In this document: positions 56,740-64,000 of the stretch, in pieces
Layout: each line of letters starts with the position of its first letter
How positions within the stretch are numbered: the stretch's first letter is position 1
DNA from: Paguma larvata
Lineage: Eukaryota > Chordata > Mammalia > Carnivora > Viverridae
Length of the DNA stretch: 64,000 nucleotides
Assembly: GCA_030068075.1 (NCBI GenBank)
Contig: CM057828.1
Span: forward strand, 111,093,699-111,157,698
Direction of reading: 5' to 3'
Program-made: the position numbers and the translations under genes
Notes under the pieces: generated by a model
The model's input: only the letters and a program-made list of their open reading frames with translations
Told to the model about the DNA's origin: nothing
Databases searched by the model: none

Positions 56740-56900
56740 TAATTTTGATCAGAGAAATCAGGGAAGACTTCATGGAAGAGGTGAGTTTTAAGTCATGCCT
56801 TGAAAGACAAGTAGGACTTTAGTAGGCTGAGAAAGGGAGAAAATGATATCCCAAGCAAAGACACTGGCATACCAGAAGCACACAAATGTGATCATGCTAT
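56740..56900 (-). repeat. L2 fragment
   Basis: 'TCAGGGAAGACTTCATGGAA', GAGGTGAGTTTTAAGTCATG, 'CTTGAAAGACAAGTAGGACT' is the reverse of the LINE2 'cttcctgac' block. Confidence 0.65.
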
Positions 56901-57290
56901 GATTTTGCGTGGTTGGAGCATTTGGCTGTGGGTTCATGTAGACGGTGTGGGTCTGGGAATGTCCAACTCCACCAGGCCTGCCTAATGGCAGAGGCTCAGT
57001 AATTGCTTATTAAAGAGGGCAGGCGGGCAGGCAGGAAGAAAGAAAAGAACAAGGAAGGAATGAAGGAAGAAAGAAGGCCCACTTGGGCAAGGCCTGGTAT
57101 ACAGATCTTCAAGGTGGGTGATGAGTACCAGGGAGAAGTAAGTCAGGAAGTGGGTCAGCGGTGGCCCTTTTTCTGCCTCTGTAGTGCTTCCAATTTTTAT
57201 TGGAACAATAAAAAGAAAGCAAGGAATATTATCTCTCCTTCCCCCACCCCTTGACCATCTGAAGATAGCATTTATTAAAAGAACTACATC
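56901..57290. other. Low-copy sequence with purine-rich tract
   Basis: 57017-57077 is a GGCAGG/GGAAGAAA purine run. An 83-codon frame starting at 57003 arises from it and is not a gene. Confidence 0.55.
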
Positions 57291-57293
57291 TCC

Positions 57294-57500
57294 GGGTACC
57301 TAGGTGGCCCACTCGGTTGAGTTTCCAACTTCAGCTCAGGTCACGATCTCTTGGTTTGTGAGTTCGAGCCCTGCATCAGGCTCACTACTTCAGCGCAGAG
57401 CCTACTTCAGATCCTCTGTCCCCCCTCTTTCTCTGCTCCTCCCCTGCTTGTGCTCTCTCTCTCTCAAAAATAAATTAACCTTAAAAAAACATACACTAAA
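57294..57500 (+). mobile_element. CanSINE
   Basis: Forward SINE, GGGTACCTAGGTGGCCCACT to CAAAAATAAATTAACCTTAA. Confidence 0.92.
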
Positions 57501-58505
57501 AAACCCCTACAACATCTTGAAAGTAGTTACACCCATAATCTTCCCCTTGAATGATATAAAACATTCAAATTTCTCCATGAGTTCCATTCTTTATCTATCT
57601 TACATGCTTGGCTGAATTTATTCATAACTGTTGTATTGTTGGTATAATTTATATATTTTTTAAACTTGCAATACATCTCATTTAACAACAGCTTTATTAA
57701 TACATAATTCCATTTTATGTGGTTTTAAATGTACACTTTAAATGGTTTTTCGTATATTCACAGAGCTGCGCAGCCATCACCACAATCAATTTTACAGTAT
57801 TTTCATCACTCCAGAAGAAACCCTGTACACATTAGCATTCATTCCCACACTGGTGCCCCCAAGTCTAAGTGACCATGAATCTACTTTCTGTCCTTCTAAA
57901 TTTGCCTATTCTGGACATTTCATACAAATGGAGTCATACATACATGGTGTGGCCTTTTGTGCCTGGCTTATTTTACTTAGCATAAATTTGTAAACTTCAT
58001 CCATGATGGAACATGTATCCGTACTTCATTTCTTGTTATTGTTGAATACTATTCCATTGCATGGATATACTACAATTTATTATCCATTCATCAGTCGATG
58101 GACATTTGGTTTCATTATGCTTTTTGGCTAATATGAATGATGTCTTTCTGAATATTGGTGCAAACATTTTTATATGAACATGTGTTTTATTTCTCTTGGG
58201 TATGCACCTGGTGAGGTGATTGCTGGGCCACACAGTAACTCTATTTAATCTGTTTTCCAAACCCATTGCTCCATTTTTATCCCTACCAGTAGGGTATGAG
58301 GGGCCCAGTTTCTCCACATGTTTGCCAACACATGTTACTACTTACCTTTTTGAGACTAGTCATCCCAGTGGTGTGCAGTGATACTTCACTGCAGTTTTGA
58401 TTTGTATGTATCTGATGGCTACTGATATCGAGTCTCTTTTTGTATTATTGGCCATTTGTGTGTCTTCTTTGAAGAAATGTCTGTTTGGAGACTTTGTTCA
58501 TTTTT

Positions 58506-58722
58506 AAAAAATATTTTTTACGTGTATTTAGTTTTGAAAGACAGAGAGAGGCAGAATGCGAGCAGCAGAGGGGCAGAGAGAGGGAGACACAGAATCCAAA
58601 GCAGGCTCCGGGATCTGAGCTGTCAGCACAGAGCTGGATGCAGGCTCAAACCCACGGACCATGAGATCATGACCTGAGCCAAAGTCAGACACTTAACCAA
58701 GTGATTCACCCAGGCGCCCCAA
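58506..58722 (-). mobile_element. CanSINE
   Basis: Reverse SINE within the LINE-1, ending 'TTCACCCAGGCGCCCC'. TGTTCATTTTT is exact at 58495-58505 and 58723-58733. Confidence 0.95.
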
Positions 58723-58934
58723 TGTTCATTTTTTATTAGAGTTATCGCTTTTTGTAATTGAGCTCTAGGAGTTCTTGATGTGCTCTGGATACAAGTTCCC
58801 TTAGCGGATGTAGGATTTGCAAATATTTTCCCCCATTCTCTGGGTTATCCTAGCACTTTCTTGATGGTATCCCTTGAAGCACAAAAGTTTTTAATTTTGA
58901 TTAAGTCTAATCTATTTTTCTTCTTTGGTGTTGT

Positions 58935-59190
58935 ATCTTTTTTTTTAATTTTTTGAGAAAGAGAGAGAGTGAGAGAGAGCAAGAGTACATGCATGTGTAA
59001 GTAAGCACAGGCAAGTGGGGGAGGGGCAAAGGCAGAGTAATGGAGAGAATCTTAAGCAGGCTCCACTGTGGAGCCCAACGCAAACCCATCCTGAGCCTAC
59101 CCAAGTTCGATGTGAATCCCACATGGGATTTGATCTCATAAACCTCACAATGAGATCATGACCTGAGTTAAAATCACAAGTTGGCCCTCC
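58935..59190 (-). mobile_element. CanSINE, rearranged
   Basis: Reverse SINE within the LINE-1, with an unusual central part and a lost head. TCTTTGGTGTTGT is exact at 58922-58934 and 59191-59203, which fixes the insertion. Confidence 0.88.
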
Positions 59191-59884
59191 TCTTTGGTGT
59201 TGTTACCTTAGAAATCCTTGTTTGGTAGAAGGTCATGAAGATTTACTGCTATGTTTTCTCTTAAGAGTCTCATAGTTGTAGCTCTTATATCCAGGTCTAT
59301 GATTCGATTTGAGTTATTTGGGTATGACATAAGGAAGTAGTCTGATTTCATTCTTTTGTTTGAAGCACTCTATTTAAAAGACTGTTTTTTCCCCCATTGA
59401 ATTGTGTTAGAGCTTTAATCAAAAACCAGTTGACCACAGATGCATGAGCTTATTTCTGGACTTTTAATTCTATCTCATTCTTCTATATATTTGTCCTTAT
59501 TCCAGTACTGTGTTGTCTTGATTACTGTAATTTTGTGGTAAATTTTGAAATTGGGCAGTATGAGTCTTTCAAGTTTTTTTTTTTTTAATTGTTTTGGCTA
59601 TTTTGAGTTCCTTTCATTTCCATATTACAATCATTTTGCCAGTTTCTGGAAAAAAGGAGGGGCATCTGGGGATTGCATTGAATGTACACATGAATTTGGT
59701 TAGTATTGCCATCTTAACAATATTGTCTCCCAATCCATGAGCATGGAATGTCTTTCCACTTAGGTTGTCTCTAATTTCTTTCAATGGTATTTTGCAGTTT
59801 TCAGAGTGTAAGTTTTTTTTTAACTTCTTTTGTTTGATTTATTCCTAAATATTTTATTCTTTGTAATGCTATTGTAAATAGAAA

Positions 59885-62117
59885 TTGTTTTTAGTAGATT
59901 TTATATTTTAGAGTACTTTTAGGTTCACAGCAAAATTGAGCAGAAAATAGAGAGAGTTCTAGTATACCTCCACACTCCTCCATATGCACAACCTCCCCCA
60001 CTAACAACTTTTCACATCAGAATGGTATACTTGTTACAATCTATGAACTTATATTGATGCATCATAATTACCCAAAGTCCAGTTTACATTAGGGCTCACT
60101 CTTGTACATTCTATGGGTTTGGGCAGATATATAATGACCTATACTCATCATTATAGTCTCGTGCAGAGTATTTTCACTGCCCCCCAAATCCTCTGTGTTC
60201 TGCTTATGCATCCCCCCCAACTCCTTTTCCTGGCAACCAGAGATATTTTTACTGTCTTCATAGTTTTTACTTTCCCAGAATGTCATAGAATTAGGATCAT
60301 ACAGTATGTAGCTTTTACAGATTAGCTTCTTTCACTTAGCAATATACATTTAAGTTTCTTCTATGTCTTTTCAGGGCTTGATAGTTCACTTCTTTTTATT
60401 GCTAAATAATATTCTATTATTTGGATATACCACAGTTTATTTATTTATTCAGCAGCTGAAGGACATTTTGATTTCTTCCAAGTTTTGGAAATTATGAATA
60501 AAGGTGGTATAAATATCCACTTGAAGGTTTTTGTGTGGACATAAGTTTTCAGCTCCTCTAGATAAATACCAAAAAGTTTAATTGCTGTATTGTATGGTAA
60601 GAGTATGTTTCATTTTGTAAGAAATTGCTTAACTGTCTTCCAGTGAAGTGTCTGTACCATTTTGGGCTGTCTTCCAAAGTGTCTGTACTATTTTGCATTC
60701 CTACCTGCAATGAATGAGAGTTACTGTTGCTCCATATCCTTGTCAACATCTTGTGTTGTCAGTGTTCTCAATTTTGGCTGTTCTAAGAGGTGTGAGGTAG
60801 TGTTTCATTGTTATTATAATTTGCAATTTCCTGATGACATATTGTGTTGGCATCTTTTCATATACTTTATCATATATGTCTTTTGCAGATATTTTCTCTC
60901 AGTCTGTGGATTGTCTTTTTATTCTCTCACCAGTGTCTTTCTCAGAGAAGAGGTTTTTAATTTTAATGAGGTCTATCTTATGAATTATTTCTTTCATGGA
61001 CTGGGCCTTTGTTGTTGTATCTAAAAAGTCATCACCATATCCAAGGCTATCTAGATTTTTCCCTAGTGTTGTAAGTTTGTATTTTACGTTTAGGTCTGTG
61101 ATCCAATTTGAGTTAGTTTTTGTGAAGGATGTGAGGGTGTGACACAGATCTAGATTCATTTTTTGCATTGAATGTCTGATTGTTTCAGCATCATTTGTTG
61201 AAAAGCCTATCCTTGCTCCATTGCATTGCCTTTACTCCTTTGTCAATGAACAGTTGACTATATTTATGTGGGTCTATTTCTGGGTTGTCTCTTCTGTTTC
61301 CTTGATCTATTTTTCTATTCTTTCACCAATACTAGATTGTCTTGATTATTGTAGCTTTATAGTAAGCCTTGAAGTTGGGTGGTGACAGTCTTCCAACTTT
61401 GTTCTCTTTCAATACTGTGTTGGCTATTCTGAATCTTTTGCCTGTCCATATAAAGGTTAGAATCAGTTCATCACTATCCCCAACATAACTTGTTGAGATT
61501 TTGACTGAGATGGCATTGACTCTATAGATCAAGTTGGGAAGAATAGACATCTTGACAATATTGAGTCTTCTTGTTCATGAATATGGAATATCTGTCCATT
61601 TATTTAGTTATTCTTTGACATCTTTAATCAGAGTTCTAGTTCTTCTTATAATGATCTTGTATATATTGTCAGATTTATATCTAATTATTTCATTTTTAGG
61701 ACACGAATGTAAATGGTATAGTTTTTAATTTCAAATTCCATTTGTTCATTGCTGGTATAAAGGAAAACAATTGAGTTCTATATCTTACAACATTGCTATA
61801 ATTATTTATGAGTTCCAAGAGTTTTTGCTATTGATTCTTTTGGGTTTTCTACATACACCATCATGTCATTTACAAACAAAGACAGTTTTATTTCTTCCTG
61901 CCTAACCGGTATACCTTTTATTTCTCTTTTTTATCTTACCTCATTAGCTCAGACTGCCAATATGATGTTGAAAAAGAATAGTGAGAAGGGACATTCTTTC
62001 CTTGTTCCCAATGGAGTTACTTTTTTTAAGTTTCATTTTTGGATTGTTCATTGAAAGTGTATAGAAATACAATTGATTTTTGTGTCTTGATCTTGCATCC
62101 CAACTATTCCATTTTAT
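59885..62117 (-). mobile_element. LINE-1 (old), 3' UTR to ORF2, antisense
   Basis: Second antisense element starting with its 3' UTR (TTTTAGGTTCACAGCAAAAT, 'CACAACCTCCCCCACTAACA', 'TCATAGAATTAGGATCATAC') and running into ORF2. Reverse-strand ORF2 fragments survive at 60899-61168 and 61332-61550, the latter with FIWTGKRFRIANTVLKENK near the ORF2p C-terminal part. It ends at the next SINE. Confidence 0.9.
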
Positions 62118-62330
62118 AAGTTTTTAAGTTTATTTATTTTGAGAGAGAGAGAGAGAGAGAGAGCAAGAGTGGAGAAGGGGAAGAGAGAGAGGGAGAGAGA
62201 GAGAATTCTAAATAGGCTCCATGCTGTCAGTGCAGAGCCCGATGTGGAGCTCAATCCCTTGACCATGAGATAATGACCTGAACAGAAATCAAGAGTTGGA
62301 TGCTTAACTGACTGAGCTACCCAGGTGCTC
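62118..62330 (-). mobile_element. CanSINE
   Basis: Reverse SINE with a long GA run, ending TGAGCTACCCAGGTGCTCC. Confidence 0.94.
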
Positions 62331-62610
62331 CTTTATGTGGTCTTCAGGTTTATCATTTTAACAGTTGTATACAATTCCATTGAATAATATTCTGTAATTT
62401 CCTTAATTTTCTCCAATTGCTAGGTTTACATGTTGTTTACAAGTTCTTCATAATTATAAATGTTCCTGCTGGAAATAGTTTTATGCATTCAACTATTGTC
62501 TTTGTAATGATTTCTTTAGACTAAATTTACATGTATGGGTCAAAGGGAATGAATATTTTATATGGTTTATATTTTTATTGGAAAATTATCTTTTAATACA
62601 GTGTGTAAAC
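62331..62610 (-). repeat. L1ME-like antisense fragment
   Basis: 'GTATGGGTCAAAGGGAATGA' and the preceding 'ttacaagttcttcataattataaatg' fit the ORF2 3' end of old LINE-1 in reverse. Confidence 0.5.
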
Positions 62611-63610
62611 CCTAGAGCGAATGCATATATGTACTTATCTAGCACCCCATGATGGTCTTTCTGTTCATGGGGGCTGCACTTGTTTGGCACAAACCTACCT
62701 TTGAGCCTTTATCTTCCTCATGCTATCTTCCTGCACAGATGTGGAAATGCCTATTAAGGCATCTAAACTTCCTTCTTTTAATTTAAGATGTGAATATCAG
62801 AATACTGTGCATAGTCATACAAGTTCATATGAGTTGCACTACAAAGTTCATACAAGTAGCACAGAATTCAGTAATGTTTCTAAAATCCAAGCTCTGCAAG
62901 ATTTAATATTATCATTGGCACTGTGACTGCCAGAAGAAAGACACAAGAATCATAGTAGTGGAGGTATCTTCCGTGTAATATAAATACAAAAAGTGTAAGA
63001 GAACCACCAAGATTAGTTTCCAAGGGAAGAAACTATGTCCATGTTGCTTCAGTGTGTTGAGTGAACAGAGACCTTTCAAAATGGTGCATGTCATTATAGA
63101 GAAGTTGGCCTAGACTTGACCTCGGGCCATCTTGAGAGTGATTTCACAATTTTGCTTACTCAGAAACAAGAAGAACTTACTGATTTCCTTTTAACTGTCA
63201 GCCTTACCTAAACACTGTGTGAGGAAGCAAAAGTACATCAGACATGGACTTGATGTCATATCAGACTCTTAAGGAACTTGGATCCATTTGGGAAGATGCA
63301 TATGCGTATATGAAGAATAATTCAGTTACTCAGAATGGTGTAGTCGGATTTCGACTCTCAGATTTCAGTGGAAGGATGCTCCTGCGACATGAAGGGAACA
63401 GAAGCTTCTTCATGGAGAAGAAGCAGCACTGCATGCATGGTGAGAAGCAGAGGCTGCCCTGGGTGCCATTGGACCTGATTCTAGGGCCAGCTGTGCTGGG
63501 CGCATGAGTTTTTTAAACCTCTGGGTCTCAATTTCTTAATCTAGAAAAGGAAGGATTGTCTCCCTAAGGTTTGTTCTCGCCCTCAACATTCTATAAAGTA
63601 AGACATATTT
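62611..63610. other. Low-copy sequence, no gene supported
   Basis: About 1 kb with no named repeat. Two + frames, 62720-62926 (68 codons) and 63244-63507 (87 codons), read smoothly but show no domain that I recognise and no linking splice sites that I can defend. Confidence 0.45.
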
Positions 63611-63624
63611 AAAACTAGCTGCTG

Positions 63625-63827
63625 GGGGTCACCTGGGTGGCTCAGTCAGTTAAGCATCTGACTCTTGATTTCGGCTCTGTTCATGATCTCAGATTGTGAG
63701 TTCCAGCCCTGCATCAGGCTCTGTGTTGACAATGCAGAGCCTGCTTGGAATTCTCTCTTTCCTTCTCTCTCTGCCCCTTTCTCACACTGTCTCTCTCTCT
63801 CTCAAAATAAAGAAAGAAACTTTAACA
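63625..63827 (+). mobile_element. CanSINE
   Basis: Forward SINE, GGTCACCTGGGTGGCTCAGT to CTCAAAATAAAGAAAGAAAC. AAAACTAGCTGCTG (63611-63624) and AAAATTAGCTGCTG (63828-63841) flank it. Confidence 0.95.
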
Positions 63828-64000
63828 AAAATTAGCTGCTGTTTATGGAGCACTTTCCTGGTTACAGTACATATATTACTCAACAGAAATAACCAAATGT
63901 AGCTCCAGTTATTATTACCCTTTTACCAAGGAGGAAACTAAGTCTCCAGGAAATGAAGGGATAAACTCAGGTCTAGTGAAATCTAAAGCCTGATGCCATG

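Larger units (their letters stand above)
57640..59880 (-). mobile_element. LINE-1 (old), 3' UTR to ORF2, antisense
   Basis: Order of an L1MA/L1MB-type antisense element: 'CACAGAGCTGCGCAGCCATC', 'CTATTCTGGACATTTCATAC', 'TCCATTCATCAGTCGATGGA', 'GGTCATGAAGATTTACTGCT', 'CCCATTGAATTGTGTTAGAG', 'TTGATTACTGTAATTTTGTG', 'TTAACAATATTGTCTCCCAA'. Two SINEs interrupt it. It is cut at about 59880 where the next LINE-1 begins with its own 3' end. Confidence 0.9.

Noticed and set aside
60662..61024. Forward frame of 120 codons with a membrane-like composition
   Set aside because: It is antisense to LINE-1 ORF2, whose true strand is the reverse.

Overview
This window is mammalian nuclear DNA from a carnivore, most likely a cat (Felidae) or close feliform. 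The main evidence is about forty tRNA-Lys-derived CanSINE copies. Their body carries the feliform form: a 'GGCGCCTGGGTGGCTCAG' head, 'CTCTGTGCTGACAGCTCAGAG' in the middle, a CT-rich segment, and an AATAAA-rich tail. A carnivore/felid-type LINE-1 3' end is also present. I see no bacterial, phage or plasmid features and no CRISPR array.

I find no intact protein-coding gene and no intact RNA gene. The open frames are short and random, or they are remnants of LINE-1 ORF1/ORF2, of an old class III endogenous retrovirus, or of simple repeats. The only clear cellular-gene derivative is a full-length processed pseudogene of ribosomal protein RPL23A (7336-7875), with a 5'-TOP-like start, poly-A tail and target-site duplications. 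A short match to the 5' end of U2 snRNA lies near the left edge.

Layout: 0-12 kb holds a U2 fragment, a MaLR-type LTR, a TG microsatellite, L2/MIR relics, several SINEs and the RPL23A retrocopy. An ERVL-type proviral remnant (about 12.7-16.6 kb) keeps degraded reverse transcriptase and integrase. At 16.9-19.8 kb an antisense LINE-1 block abuts a sense LINE-1 block, the arrangement expected of a 5'-inverted (twin-primed) insertion. At 20.2-22.9 kb there are old LINE-1/HAL1-like blocks around a 309-bp pyrimidine tract. From 23 to 41 kb low-copy sequence is punctuated by SINEs, MIR, L2, a hAT-like end and a carnivore LINE-1 (28.9-30.5 kb). At 41-48 kb are an old L1M 3' UTR, a short young felid L1 with a long (CTT)n tail, and a 'half LINE-1' with complete-looking 5' end and ORF1 but no ORF2. 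From 48 to 57 kb are low-copy sequence, another L1M 3' UTR, and a three-deep SINE nest. From 57.6 to 62.6 kb are tandem antisense LINE-1 blocks. The right edge is low-copy.

Nothing in the window works as an operon or pathway. The biology here is layered retrotransposition, with insertion junctions, nesting and target-site duplications readable directly. Coordinates of old repeats are approximate because I had no alignment tool; family names below the superfamily level are recognised by eye and should be read as provisional.
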